64,000 nucleotides of DNA from JBCBTD01 sp039818825 (GTDB lineage: Bacteria > Pseudomonadota > Alphaproteobacteria > Geminicoccales > Geminicoccaceae): assembly GCA_039818825.1 (NCBI GenBank), contig JBCBTD010000009.1, forward strand, positions 1 through 64,000. Direction: 5' to 3'. Every line of letters starts with the position of its first letter. Within the stretch, counting starts at the first letter, position 1. The notes under the pieces are model-generated. The model did not search any database, was not told the origin of the DNA, and saw only the letters and a program-made list of their open reading frames with translations. This document shows positions 1-7,799 of the stretch, one piece after another. A program made the position numbers and the translations under genes.

Positions 1-457
1 GGCCGACGATCAGGTCGGGAACCAAATGCCCGCCTTTGACGATGGCGTGGTGCGCCGTGGCCGCCAGGGCCAACAGCACGCCATGTTCTGCCAAGCCGTC
101 GTCTACCGGCACTGCGCGGAACCCCGGAACGACCACCGTGGCCGCGGCACCGCCGAACAACCCACGGACGTCGCCGAAACACCTAGCGCCCGGCACGAAC
201 ACGCGCTCGCCGGACCGGCGTCCGGAGCGGTCACCCGCATGGCGCACGCGTCCGACGGACTCGTAGCCCGGAACCAGCGGATAGCCCATTCCGGGGAAGG
301 AAGGCATGCGGCCGGACCACAGCAACCGCTCGGTGCCTGTGCTGATCCCGCTCCACTCGACATCGACGACGACGTCTTCGGCGCTGGCGTCGGCAAGATC
401 GAGCTTGGTGAATGCCAAGCGACCTGGGGCCTCCATAACGACGGCCATCGTTTGCAT
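1..457 (-). CDS. bchC: BchC, bacteriochlorophyllide a dehydrogenase (partial, runs off left edge)
   Basis: Medium-chain alcohol dehydrogenase-fold enzyme that oxidises the 3-hydroxyethyl group to 3-acetyl late in bacteriochlorophyll a synthesis. Translating the minus strand from the ATG at 457 gives 152 codons without a stop before the window edge. They contain the family hallmark GISTGTERLLWSG followed by a PSFPGMGYPLVPGYE stretch (residues about 31-60), which I recognise as BchC. A GGGAGG ribosome binding site sits about 6 nt upstream of this ATG, so the start is well supported. The gene follows crtF on the same strand, as in Rhodobacter-type clusters (crtEF-bchCXYZ), but has its own promoter with two PpsR-type dyads at 521-564. 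The C-terminal half, including the NAD-binding fold, is outside the window. Confidence 0.93.
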   Translation of the reverse strand, partial: MQTMAVVMEAPGRLAFTKLDLADASAEDVVVDVEWSGISTGTERLLWSGRMPSFPGMGYPLVPGYESVGRVRHAGDRSGRRSGERVFVPGARCFGDVRGLFGGAAATVVVPGFRAVPVDDGLAEHGVLLALAATAHHAIVKGGHLVPDLIVG

Positions 458-520
458 GCAGGACCTCCCAAAGGCGGCATGTCAGCGGCGGACCGTCATA
501 ATGACCGCCGGCACGGCGCT

Positions 521-538
521 TGTCAGACTATCTTTACG
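521..538 (-). promoter_or_regulatory. PpsR/CrtJ operator, imperfect (bchC promoter)
   Basis: TGTCAGACTATCTTTACG is TGT-N12-ACG, one base off the PpsR/CrtJ consensus. It is separated by 8 bp from the perfect site at 547-564 and covers the putative -10 of bchC. Rhodobacter bchC is known to carry two CrtJ dyads 8 bp apart, which makes this weaker site credible. Confidence 0.6.
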
Positions 539-552
539 ACTATGGCTGTCAA
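525..552 (-). promoter_or_regulatory. Putative sigma70-type promoter of bchC
   Basis: On the minus strand a perfect TTGACA (547-552) is followed after 16 bp by TAGTCT (525-530), a 3/6 match to TATAAT. The hexamers lie inside the two PpsR-type dyads, so repressor binding would block both. This leaves an estimated leader of about 60 nt before the bchC ATG at 457. The -10 is weak and the assignment is inferred. Confidence 0.5.
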
Positions 553-564
553 GTTGGACTTACA
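547..564 (-). promoter_or_regulatory. PpsR/CrtJ operator, perfect TGT-N12-ACA (bchC promoter)
   Basis: The sequence TGTCAAGTTGGACTTACA is a perfect TGT-N12-ACA dyad, the known target of the redox/light repressor PpsR (CrtJ). It covers the putative -35 of bchC and overlaps the stop codon of crtF at 560-562. A second, 5/6 dyad lies exactly 8 bp away (521-538). Confidence 0.75.
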
Positions 565-1699
565 GTACCTCAGGTGCCGGCTGCGCCACCAGAACGCGGG
601 TCAAAAGCGGCCTTGGCGCGCGCAGCCAGCGGGGCTCACCGAACCCGGCTTGACGTAGCAAAGACGCCAATGCGGCCGGGGTGCGCGGCTGTCCCGAGCC
701 CATCGCCAACAAGTAGAATCCGAAGTACGCCTCGCCGATCGGTTCCGCGCCCGGCGTGTCGGCCATCGGCTCGGCCACGACCAAGAGGCCGTTCGGCGGC
801 AAGGCACGGCGAACCGCGCGCAACAGCCCGAGAACCGCCTCGTCGTCGTGGTCGTGAACGACCCGAACCAACGACACGACGTCGGCGCCGGTCGGCAGCG
901 AATCCTTGAGGAAATCGCCACCGACGGCCGTCGCGCGGTCACCCAGCCCTGCTGCAGCGAATCGCGCCTGGGCACGTGCCGCGACCGGCGGCAGGTCGAA
1001 CAGCGTCAGCTGCAGGTCCGGAAGCCGCGCGGCGACGGTCGCGAGAAACGCGCCCTCGCCACCACCCACGTCCAGTAGGCGGCGACGGCTGGAGAGATCG
1101 ACCGTGTCGAGGATGTCGTCGGCGATGAGCGGTTGCGACGTCGCCATCAACGTCGAGTACGCAGCGACCCGCTCGTCGTCGAGCTCGCGCGGCGACGATG
1201 CCTTGGCGTAGGACCAATAGGCTGCCAAGCGCCCCGGGCCCGCGTCGCCACGAAGCAGGGCGACGGGATCCTGGAGGTCCGCATAGAGCATTTCGTGGTG
1301 CTCGATCATCGCGAGCACCCCTGGGTTGCCCAAGAGCGCGGCACCGAGCTCGCCGAGCCCGTAGCGGCCGCCCCGGGCCCGGCGCAGCAAACGCAGCGAT
1401 ACCGCAGCGCGCGCCAGTCGGTCGACCGCCGCCTCGTCCAGCCCAAGCCGAGCCCCGAGTTCCGCCGCCGTCTGCGGCCCGCCCTGCAACGCCTGGAACA
1501 GGCCGAGGCGGACGCAGGCGTGCAGCACCTGCGAATAGACGAAGCCCGCGCAGAGATCGAACAGCTCGCGCGAGCGCCGGTGCGCGATCCACTTGGTAGG
1601 CGGAAACCGCGCCGCCCAACGCTGAAAACCGGCGCTACGCAGCAACCGATCGCGGAACGCGTACCAGCGCTCCACCATCGAACCGCCCGTTACCGGCAT
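560..1699 (-). CDS. crtF: CrtF, hydroxyneurosporene/demethylspheroidene O-methyltransferase
   Basis: SAM-dependent methyltransferase that O-methylates the C-1 hydroxyl of acyclic carotenoids in the spheroidene/spirilloxanthin pathway. It is 379 aa, close to the usual CrtF length. The N-terminal half (about residues 40-180) is the winged-helix dimerisation domain of plant-type O-methyltransferases. The SAM-binding loop DVGGGEG is at residues 210-216, followed by an LTLFDLPPV strand. A second ATG at 1678 (residue 8, MVERWYAF) is an equally good start. It lies downstream of crtE with 70 bp between them, probably cotranscribed. Its stop overlaps the PpsR-type box that controls bchC. Confidence 0.93.
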   Translation of the reverse strand: MPVTGGSMVERWYAFRDRLLRSAGFQRWAARFPPTKWIAHRRSRELFDLCAGFVYSQVLHACVRLGLFQALQGGPQTAAELGARLGLDEAAVDRLARAAVSLRLLRRARGGRYGLGELGAALLGNPGVLAMIEHHEMLYADLQDPVALLRGDAGPGRLAAYWSYAKASSPRELDDERVAAYSTLMATSQPLIADDILDTVDLSSRRRLLDVGGGEGAFLATVAARLPDLQLTLFDLPPVAARAQARFAAAGLGDRATAVGGDFLKDSLPTGADVVSLVRVVHDHDDEAVLGLLRAVRRALPPNGLLVVAEPMADTPGAEPIGEAYFGFYLLAMGSGQPRTPAALASLLRQAGFGEPRWLRAPRPLLTRVLVAQPAPEVL

Positions 1700-1769
1700 G
1701 ATCGTCGCCAGAGCCAGCGCTCCTCGTAGTTCCGAACGCAGGTCGTCGCCGACCTCGCTGCCCGCGCAG

Positions 1770-2639
1770 TCAGGCCGCTACGGCGGCGAGACTCTTCGGC
1801 ACGAGGCGCTTGGCTTCCAGACGAACCAACGTCTCCAGGTCACCGCGTCGCGGGCAGGCCGGGATCGACGAGACTGCCGCTTCGACCAGCCCCTGCAGCC
1901 GGCGGACGGCGCCGTCGACGCCGAGCTCCTGAGCGGCGCTCGGCCGATGCAGTCGGGCGTCCTGGCCGGTCGGCTTGCCCAACTCGTCGTCGGCGGCCGC
2001 CGCATCATGGAGATCGTCGGCCACCTGGTAGGCCTCGCCCAACCGTTCACCGAGATCGGCCCATTCGGTACCGTCGGCACCGGCGGCGGCCGCGCCGCCA
2101 ACGGTCGCGGCGACGAACAGCGAGCCGGTCTTGGCGCGCTGATACGTCTGAAGAACCGCCAACGGTTCGCTCTCCCACGCCTGGCCAGCGACGATCCCAT
2201 GTGGCGCACCGACGCCCTCTGAAACGGCCGCCAGCATCAGCGCAACCCGATCCGGTGCCTCGGCGACGCACTGCCCGAGGCGCTGGAACGCCAGCACGAT
2301 CAACGCGTCGCCGGCGAGGACCGCAACCGGCTCACCGAAGTTGCGATGGACCGACGGCTTGCCGCGGCGGGTTTCCGCATCGTCGAAGCACGGCAGATCG
2401 TCGTGAACCAGGGATGCGCAGTGCAGCAGCTCGATCGCGACCGCCACGGTGTCGGAAAGGACTGGGCGATCATCTCCACAGGCGCCGGCGACCGCGAGGC
2501 AGAGCCGCGGGCGGACCCGCGCGCCGCCAGGAAACACGGCGTAACGCAAGGCAGCGGACAACTTGGGCGGGCAACCGCTCGCGGTCGCGGTGCGAACAGC
2601 TCGATCGAGGGCTTGCTCGATCCGCGCAACGGCAACCAT
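1770..2639 (-). CDS. crtE: CrtE, geranylgeranyl diphosphate synthase
   Basis: Trans-isoprenyl diphosphate synthase supplying GGPP for carotenoids and the bacteriochlorophyll tail. The first Asp-rich motif DDLPCFDD is at residues 80-87, followed by RRGKPSVHRNFGE. The second motif appears as VADDLHD near residue 200. The frame stays open upstream to 2696, but the ATG at 2639 has a GGGAGG ribosome binding site about 5 nt ahead and gives a normal 289 aa, so I place the start there. It is divergent from crtD, and the 126-bp spacer carries two PpsR-type dyads. Confidence 0.95.
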   Translation of the reverse strand: MVAVARIEQALDRAVRTATASGCPPKLSAALRYAVFPGGARVRPRLCLAVAGACGDDRPVLSDTVAVAIELLHCASLVHDDLPCFDDAETRRGKPSVHRNFGEPVAVLAGDALIVLAFQRLGQCVAEAPDRVALMLAAVSEGVGAPHGIVAGQAWESEPLAVLQTYQRAKTGSLFVAATVGGAAAAGADGTEWADLGERLGEAYQVADDLHDAAAADDELGKPTGQDARLHRPSAAQELGVDGAVRRLQGLVEAAVSSIPACPRRGDLETLVRLEAKRLVPKSLAAVAA

Positions 2640-2677
2640 GGTGGCCTCCCTGGTGGCACGATCTCGATGAGACGATG

Positions 2678-2695
2678 CGTCAGCCTGGGCTGACA
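2678..2695 (+). promoter_or_regulatory. PpsR/CrtJ operator, imperfect (crtE/crtD divergent promoter)
   Basis: CGTCAGCCTGGGCTGACA is CGT-N12-ACA, one base from TGT-N12-ACA. It sits exactly 8 bp from the perfect site at 2704-2721. It contains CTGACA (2690-2695), a 5/6 match to a -35 element for crtD. Confidence 0.6.
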
Positions 2696-2719
2696 TCGAC
2701 TAATGTCATTTCATATAGA
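2690..2719 (+). promoter_or_regulatory. Putative sigma70-type promoter of crtD-crtC
   Basis: CTGACA (2690-2695) and TATAGA (2714-2719) are separated by 18 bp and lie inside the two PpsR-type dyads, giving a leader of about 40 nt before the crtD GTG at 2766. The position is inferred; no transcript data are available. Confidence 0.5.
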
Positions 2720-2721
2720 CA
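2704..2721 (+). promoter_or_regulatory. PpsR/CrtJ operator, perfect extended dyad (crtE/crtD)
   Basis: TGTCATTTCATATAGACA matches the extended consensus TGTC-N10-GACA perfectly. It lies in the 126-bp region between the divergent crtE (start 2639) and crtD (start 2766), so one operator could control both operons. It overlaps the putative crtD -10 element. Confidence 0.78.
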
Positions 2722-2765
2722 GCATCCGCCTGATACAATTTGGCCTTTCGGTCGTGGGAGGTGAT

Positions 2766-4349
2766 GTGGCGGACCGGGATCGGGTGGTCGTCATCGGCGC
2801 CGGCATCGGCGGATTGGTCTGCGCCGTGGACTTGGCCCGCCAGGGCGTTCCGGTGACGGTCCTGGAGAAGGCCCCCGAACCGGGTGGCAAAATGCGCCAG
2901 ATCGCCATTGGCGAGACGCACCTCGACGGTGGACCGACCGTCTTCACCATGCGCAGCCTGTTCGACCGCCTGTTCGAGGATGCGGGCGCGCGGTTCGACG
3001 ACCATGTCAAAACGCGAAGGCTGGAGGTTCTGGCACGACACGCTTGGCGGGACGACGCCAGGCTCGACCTGTTCGCTGACGTCAACCGGTCCGCCGACGC
3101 CATCGGCGACTTCGCCGGCGCCGCGGAGGCTGCGGGCTATCGCGCGTTCTGCGAACGCACCCACCGCATCTTCTCGGCCCTCGACGACACCTTCATCCGC
3201 GCCACCAAGCCGAACATGCTGCAACTGACGGGCCGGGTCTTACCGAAGGGCGTCGGCGCGTTGCTCGCCCTGAGACCGTTCGGCACGTTCTGGAGCGGCT
3301 TGACCAAACACTTCTCGGACCCGCGGCTGCGGCAGTTGTTCGGTCGCTATGCGACCTATGTCGGCTCGTCGCCCTTCCGCACGCCGGCCACGCTGATGCT
3401 CGTCGCCCACGTCGAACAGGCTGGCGTGTGGTCGGTCGACGGCGGCATGCATTGCCTGGCACGAGCACTCGCCGATCTGGCCGGCAGCCTCGGTGCGACC
3501 TTCCGCTACGATACGCACGTCGCCCGGATCGTCGTCGACGGTGGCCGTGCTGCCGGCGTCGAGCTGGCGTCCGGCGAGATCTTGGATGCTGCTGCGGTGG
3601 TCGCCAACGGCGATGTCGGCAGCTTCGGACGAGGTGCGTTCGGCCCGGCCGTGCGCGACGCGGCTCCCGCGGTGCCGGCACGGGCCCGCTCGCTCTCGGC
3701 GGCGACCTGGGCAATGACGGCGACGACGGACGGCTTTCCGCTGGTCCGCCACAACGTTTTCTTCGGGGCCGACTACGCGGAGGAGTTCGATGCGGTGTTC
3801 GCCGCGGACCGCCTGCCGCTGGAGCCAACCGTCTACGTCTGCGCGCAGGATCGGGACGACCGCGAGGACCCTGGACCGACCGGGCCGGAACGGCTTTTGT
3901 GCCTGGTCAACGCACCTCCCTCCGGCGACCGGCGCGCCTTCACCACCGCGGAGATCGATGCATGCGCCGAGCGGACCTTCAATCACATGGAACGCCTGGG
4001 TCTTCGGATCGGTCGCCGACCGGAACGGACGGTGGTCACGACGCCGGCGGACTTCGAGCGCCTGTTCCCGGCGACGGGGGGCGCACTCTACGGGCGGGCG
4101 AGCCACGGATGGCGGGCGTCGTTCCAACGACCGGGCTCGGTGAGCCGGGTGCCGGGCCTGTTCCTGGCGGGCGGCAGCACGCATCCAGGACCGGGCGTGC
4201 CGATGGCAGCGGTGTCGGGCCGACTGGCCGCAGCGAGCACGATCGCCGACCTCGCTTCAACACACCGGTGGACCCCGCGGGCTATCGCTGGTGGTACGTC
4301 GACGCCCTCAGCGACGACGGCCGTTCCGGCCTCACCGTCATCGCGCTGA
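2766..4349 (+). CDS. crtD: CrtD, methoxyneurosporene (hydroxycarotenoid 3,4-) desaturase
   Basis: FAD-dependent CrtI-family desaturase that introduces the C-3,4 double bond in 1-hydroxy/methoxy carotenoids. The N-terminal dinucleotide-binding motif VVVIGAGIGG is at about residues 7-16, with EKAPEPGGKM after it. The C-terminal family signature FLAGGSTHPGPGVPMA is near residue 475. The frame is open from 2703, but the GTG at 2766 is preceded by GGGAGG with good spacing. From that start the protein is 527 aa, about 30 residues longer than Rhodobacter CrtD. The extra C-terminal tail (after ASTHRW) overlaps the start of crtC by about 80 nt. Confidence 0.92.
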   Translation: MADRDRVVVIGAGIGGLVCAVDLARQGVPVTVLEKAPEPGGKMRQIAIGETHLDGGPTVFTMRSLFDRLFEDAGARFDDHVKTRRLEVLARHAWRDDARLDLFADVNRSADAIGDFAGAAEAAGYRAFCERTHRIFSALDDTFIRATKPNMLQLTGRVLPKGVGALLALRPFGTFWSGLTKHFSDPRLRQLFGRYATYVGSSPFRTPATLMLVAHVEQAGVWSVDGGMHCLARALADLAGSLGATFRYDTHVARIVVDGGRAAGVELASGEILDAAAVVANGDVGSFGRGAFGPAVRDAAPAVPARARSLSAATWAMTATTDGFPLVRHNVFFGADYAEEFDAVFAADRLPLEPTVYVCAQDRDDREDPGPTGPERLLCLVNAPPSGDRRAFTTAEIDACAERTFNHMERLGLRIGRRPERTVVTTPADFERLFPATGGALYGRASHGWRASFQRPGSVSRVPGLFLAGGSTHPGPGVPMAAVSGRLAAASTIADLASTHRWTPRAIAGGTSTPSATTAVPASPSSR

Positions 4350-5161
4350 TCGGCTCGGTCTTCTCACCCTATTACGCTTGGTCGCGCCGGCGGGACGCCT
4401 TCGACCATGTCGCCCTCAACGTCGCGCTGTACGGCGACGGTGGCAAGCGCTGGGCAATGACCGAACGACGCCGCTCCGCCCTGGAGCGGGCGCCCGATCG
4501 GCTGCAGATCGGCCCGAGCGCGATGTGTTGGGACGGCACCGCTTTGACCATCGACATCGCCGAGGTCGGGGCACCTCTTCCATTCCCCATCCGCGGGACG
4601 ATCCGGCTGGAGCCGACGGTCTTGACTGACGCCGCCGTCCTGTTGAGCGAAGCCGGCGGCCATCGCTGGCTCCCGATCGCGCCGATGGCGCGGGTCGAAG
4701 TGACGATGACCCAGCCGCAGCGCCGCTGGTCAGGTGAGGGCTATCTCGACACGAATTGGGGCCAGCGGGCGTTGGAGGTCGACTTCGCACGTTGGCATTG
4801 GTCGCGCGCGCGGCTCGCCGACGGCGCGGCTATCCTCTACGATGTCGTGACCAAGCAGGGCGACGACCAGGCCCTCGGATTTCGCGTCGACGAACGCGGC
4901 AACGTCAGCCGCTTCGACCCACCACCACGGGCGCAGCTACCCCGCACTGGCTGGCGCGTGGATCGCTGGACCCAAAGCGAAGGATCGGCGACCGTCCGCC
5001 GCACCCTAGAAGACACCCCCTTCTACGCACGCTCGGTGGTCAACCAACGACTGTTCGGCGCGTCGGTCGACGCAATGCACGAAAGCTTGATGCTGGATCG
5101 CTTCCGCGCCCGGTGGGTGCAGGTTCTGCTGCCGTTCCGAATGCCTCGTACCTGGAGTTGA
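4268..5161 (+). CDS. crtC: CrtC, acyclic carotenoid 1,2-hydratase (hydroxyneurosporene synthase)
   Basis: Adds water across the terminal 1,2 double bond of neurosporene or lycopene, the first step toward methoxylated acyclic carotenoids. Family landmarks are GYRWWYVDALSDDG at the N-terminus, IGSVFSPYYAW near residue 40, and EGYLDTNWG in the middle. The start is uncertain: the first usable codon before the conserved block is GTG 4268, giving 297 aa and an 82-nt overlap with the 3' end of crtD. Such an overlap suggests translational coupling. crtC is convergent with crtB, with only 16 bp between the stops. Confidence 0.88.
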   Translation: MDPAGYRWWYVDALSDDGRSGLTVIALIGSVFSPYYAWSRRRDAFDHVALNVALYGDGGKRWAMTERRRSALERAPDRLQIGPSAMCWDGTALTIDIAEVGAPLPFPIRGTIRLEPTVLTDAAVLLSEAGGHRWLPIAPMARVEVTMTQPQRRWSGEGYLDTNWGQRALEVDFARWHWSRARLADGAAILYDVVTKQGDDQALGFRVDERGNVSRFDPPPRAQLPRTGWRVDRWTQSEGSATVRRTLEDTPFYARSVVNQRLFGASVDAMHESLMLDRFRARWVQVLLPFRMPRTWS

Positions 5162-5177
5162 TGGTCGGAGGCGATGC

Positions 5178-6242
5178 TCAGACCCTGGCCATCGCCCGTT
5201 CGCTGCGCTTGCGCTCCTCCAACCTGGTGAGCAGGTCGATGACGCCGACCAAGCGACGATCGAACGATTGCCACGGACCGTTTGCGCCACTGGGCGGAGG
5301 TTGACCGTCGGCGACGGCCCTGACCAGAAATTGCACTTCGTCGAGCGAGGGAAACGGCTCGTGGCCGCCCGTCAGCACCGCATCGACGACGGCCTGGGTC
5401 ATCAACCAAGCCTTGCGACGGCCCGACACCACGGCCCGCCGGGTGATCGAGTCGCGTCCTTGGCGCTCCAATTCGCGACCGATCTCCGCATAAAGCAGAC
5501 GCGCGGCGTGGATCCCCGGGCGACAGGCGAGCGGCAGGTCGGCGATCCCCGATGTCGCCTGCTCGTAGAGCAGATCGGCCTCGTCCAGCAGGCGTTGGAC
5601 CACCGCGGCGATCCGGTCGTCGAATTGCGGATCGCCGAGCCAATGGTCAGGCTCCACACCGGCTTCACGCAGCCAGACCAAAGGCAGGTAGATGCGGCCG
5701 GCACGGGCATCCTCGCCGACGTCGCGGGCGATGTTGGTCAGTTGCATGGCGACGCCGAGGTCGCACGCCCTGGCGATCACCGCGGGCTCGCGCACGCCCA
5801 TCAAGAGCGTCATCATCGCTCCGACGGTCGCTGCTACCCGCGCTGCGTAGGCACGGAGTTCCGCCAACGTCTCGTAGCGGCGTCCGTCGGCGTCCCAGGC
5901 GAGACCCTCGATCAGCGCGTCGAGCAGTTGGCGCGGCAAAGCGAAGCGGTGAACCACGTCCGTGAGCGCGCGGTCGACGGCGCTCGGCGCCGGACGGTTC
6001 GCGTAGATGCGATCGAGACGTTCGCGGAGACGCTCGACCGCACCGTGACGGCCGCCGCCGAGATCGACCGTATCGTCGGCCATCCGGCAGAACGCGTAGA
6101 GCGCGTAGGCCGGCTCCCGGACAGGCTGTGGCAGTACGAGCGAAGCGGCAAAGAAGCTCTTCGAGCCGGTGCGGATCATCGCCCGGCAGTGAGCGCGGTC
6201 CTGCGCCGAAGCGTGCAGAAACTCAGACGAGGGCTGTGGCAT
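5178..6242 (-). CDS. crtB: CrtB, 15-cis-phytoene synthase
   Basis: Squalene/phytoene synthase family enzyme that joins two GGPP molecules to phytoene. The first Asp-rich motif is DDTVD at residues 56-60. The second is in LTNIARDVGEDAR near residue 195, followed by GRIYLP. From the ATG at 6242 the protein is 354 aa, normal for CrtB; the frame continues upstream antiparallel to no known sequence. This start overlaps the crtI stop by 20 nt, so crtI-crtB are probably translationally coupled. Confidence 0.95.
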   Translation of the reverse strand: MPQPSSEFLHASAQDRAHCRAMIRTGSKSFFAASLVLPQPVREPAYALYAFCRMADDTVDLGGGRHGAVERLRERLDRIYANRPAPSAVDRALTDVVHRFALPRQLLDALIEGLAWDADGRRYETLAELRAYAARVAATVGAMMTLLMGVREPAVIARACDLGVAMQLTNIARDVGEDARAGRIYLPLVWLREAGVEPDHWLGDPQFDDRIAAVVQRLLDEADLLYEQATSGIADLPLACRPGIHAARLLYAEIGRELERQGRDSITRRAVVSGRRKAWLMTQAVVDAVLTGGHEPFPSLDEVQFLVRAVADGQPPPSGANGPWQSFDRRLVGVIDLLTRLEERKRSERAMARV

Positions 6243-7755
6243 CGGGAACCAATGCGTCGAGGACGCGCGCTGACGAGATGACACCAGGCACACCGGCGCC
6301 GGGATGCGTGCCGGCGCCGACCAAGTACAAGCGCTCCACGTCTTCGCTACGATTGCATGGGCGGAACCAAGCGCTCTGCGTGAGCAACGGCTCCAATCCG
6401 AACGCCGCGCCTTGAGGCGCATTGAGACGGTGCGCGAAGTCCAGCGGCGTGGAAACGCGCGACGTCACGACCGCATTGCCGAGGCCGGGGAGCAGTGTCT
6501 CTTCCAGATACGCTTCGATCTTGCGGCGATAGGGCTCGGCTTCACGAGTCCAGTCGACGCCGCCCGCCAGGTTGGGCACGACCGACAGCACATAGAACGC
6601 ATCGCAACCCGGCGGCGCCACCTTCTCGTCCGTCGCCGACGGCCGATGCACGTAGAGACTGAAGTCGTCGGTGAGGCGTTTGTGTCTGAAGATGTCGCGC
6701 AACAACCCTTCGTAGCGCGGTCCCATCAGGATCGTATGATGGTCGACTTCGCTATACTGACGGTTGGTTCCGAAGTACCAAACGAACACACCAGGTGAGA
6801 AGCTCGAGCGGGCAACGCGCCGCGCGGTCCAGCGGCGGCTAGCGCCTGCCGGCAGCAGGTGCTGATAGGTCCAGGCGCTGTCGGCATTCGAAACGACGAT
6901 GTCGGCGCGCATGGTCTCGCCGGATGCGAGCTGAACGCCCGTCGCACGGCGGTCACGCAAGGTGATCGCCTTGACGTCGTGGCGACAACGAACCGAGCCG
7001 CCCTGCCCCTCGATCAGCTTGACCAATCCCTGGACCAGCTGGCCCGTGCCACCACGGACGTAGCGGATGCCCCACTCCTTCTCGAGGTGCGCGATCAGAT
7101 GGTAGAGCGCGGTCGCGCGCAGCGGGTTGCCACCGATGAACAGGGGATGGAAGCTGAAGGCAATGCGCAGCCGCTCGTCGCGAACGTGCCTCTTCACCAA
7201 ACCGTAGACGCTTCGGTCGGCGCGCAACGAGACGAAGCCAGGGAGGACCTTGACCATGTCCCACAGCGAATTGAACGGGACGTGGGCAAACTCCTCGAAG
7301 CCGACCTTGAAGATCGCCTCGCTCTTGGCGAGCAGCCGTTCGTAGCCAGGCACGTCGTCAGGCGAGAGGCGTGCCACCTCGGCACGCATGTCGGCCGGGT
7401 CGTCGTTGCACGACATCCACGTGCCGTCGGCGAACCGCAGCTTGTAGAACGGGTCGAGTTTGACGAGGTCCACGTCGTCCTGCAGGCGCCGACCGGCCAA
7501 CCGCCACAGGTCCTCGAGCACGAAGGGCGCGGTGATGATCGTCGGCCCGGCGTCGAAAGTGAAGCCGTCCTGACGGAACACGTAGGCGCGACCGCCGGGC
7601 GCATCGAGCTTCTCGAGGACCGTGACCCGGTAGCCGCGTGCGCCCAACCGGACCGCCGCCGCCAGTCCCCCGAAACCGCTACCGATGACGACGGCGTGGG
7701 GCCGCTCGTCGGAAACGGTGTCCGGATCGTTGCGGAGCGGCGTTTCTGTCAACAT
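6223..7755 (-). CDS. crtI: CrtI, phytoene desaturase
   Basis: FAD-dependent desaturase converting phytoene to neurosporene or lycopene. The dinucleotide fold AVVIGSGFGG is at residues 21-30, followed by LEKLDAPGGRAYVF. The C-terminal signature LVGAGTHPGAGVPGV is near residue 490. The ATG at 7755 gives 510 aa; a GTG at 7785 would add ten residues and neither has a clear Shine-Dalgarno. It follows bchO closely (stop at 7800). A PpsR-like dyad overlaps the ATG. Whether the enzyme makes three or four desaturations cannot be read from sequence; the crtCDF context fits spirilloxanthin-type chemistry. Confidence 0.94.
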   Translation of the reverse strand: MLTETPLRNDPDTVSDERPHAVVIGSGFGGLAAAVRLGARGYRVTVLEKLDAPGGRAYVFRQDGFTFDAGPTIITAPFVLEDLWRLAGRRLQDDVDLVKLDPFYKLRFADGTWMSCNDDPADMRAEVARLSPDDVPGYERLLAKSEAIFKVGFEEFAHVPFNSLWDMVKVLPGFVSLRADRSVYGLVKRHVRDERLRIAFSFHPLFIGGNPLRATALYHLIAHLEKEWGIRYVRGGTGQLVQGLVKLIEGQGGSVRCRHDVKAITLRDRRATGVQLASGETMRADIVVSNADSAWTYQHLLPAGASRRWTARRVARSSFSPGVFVWYFGTNRQYSEVDHHTILMGPRYEGLLRDIFRHKRLTDDFSLYVHRPSATDEKVAPPGCDAFYVLSVVPNLAGGVDWTREAEPYRRKIEAYLEETLLPGLGNAVVTSRVSTPLDFAHRLNAPQGAAFGLEPLLTQSAWFRPCNRSEDVERLYLVGAGTHPGAGVPGVISSARVLDALVPDATALV

Positions 7756-7764
7756 GCATTGACG
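7747..7764 (-). promoter_or_regulatory. PpsR/CrtJ-like dyad overlapping the crtI start
   Basis: TGTCAACATGCATTGACG is TGT-N12-ACG with extended arms (TGTCAA / TTGACG). It lacks a partner 8 bp away and overlaps the presumed crtI ATG at 7755, so it may be chance or an internal operator acting near the start codon. Confidence 0.35.
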
Positions 7765-7799
7765 TCTATCATGCCTGACGATCACGGGCCAAGCCGGAC

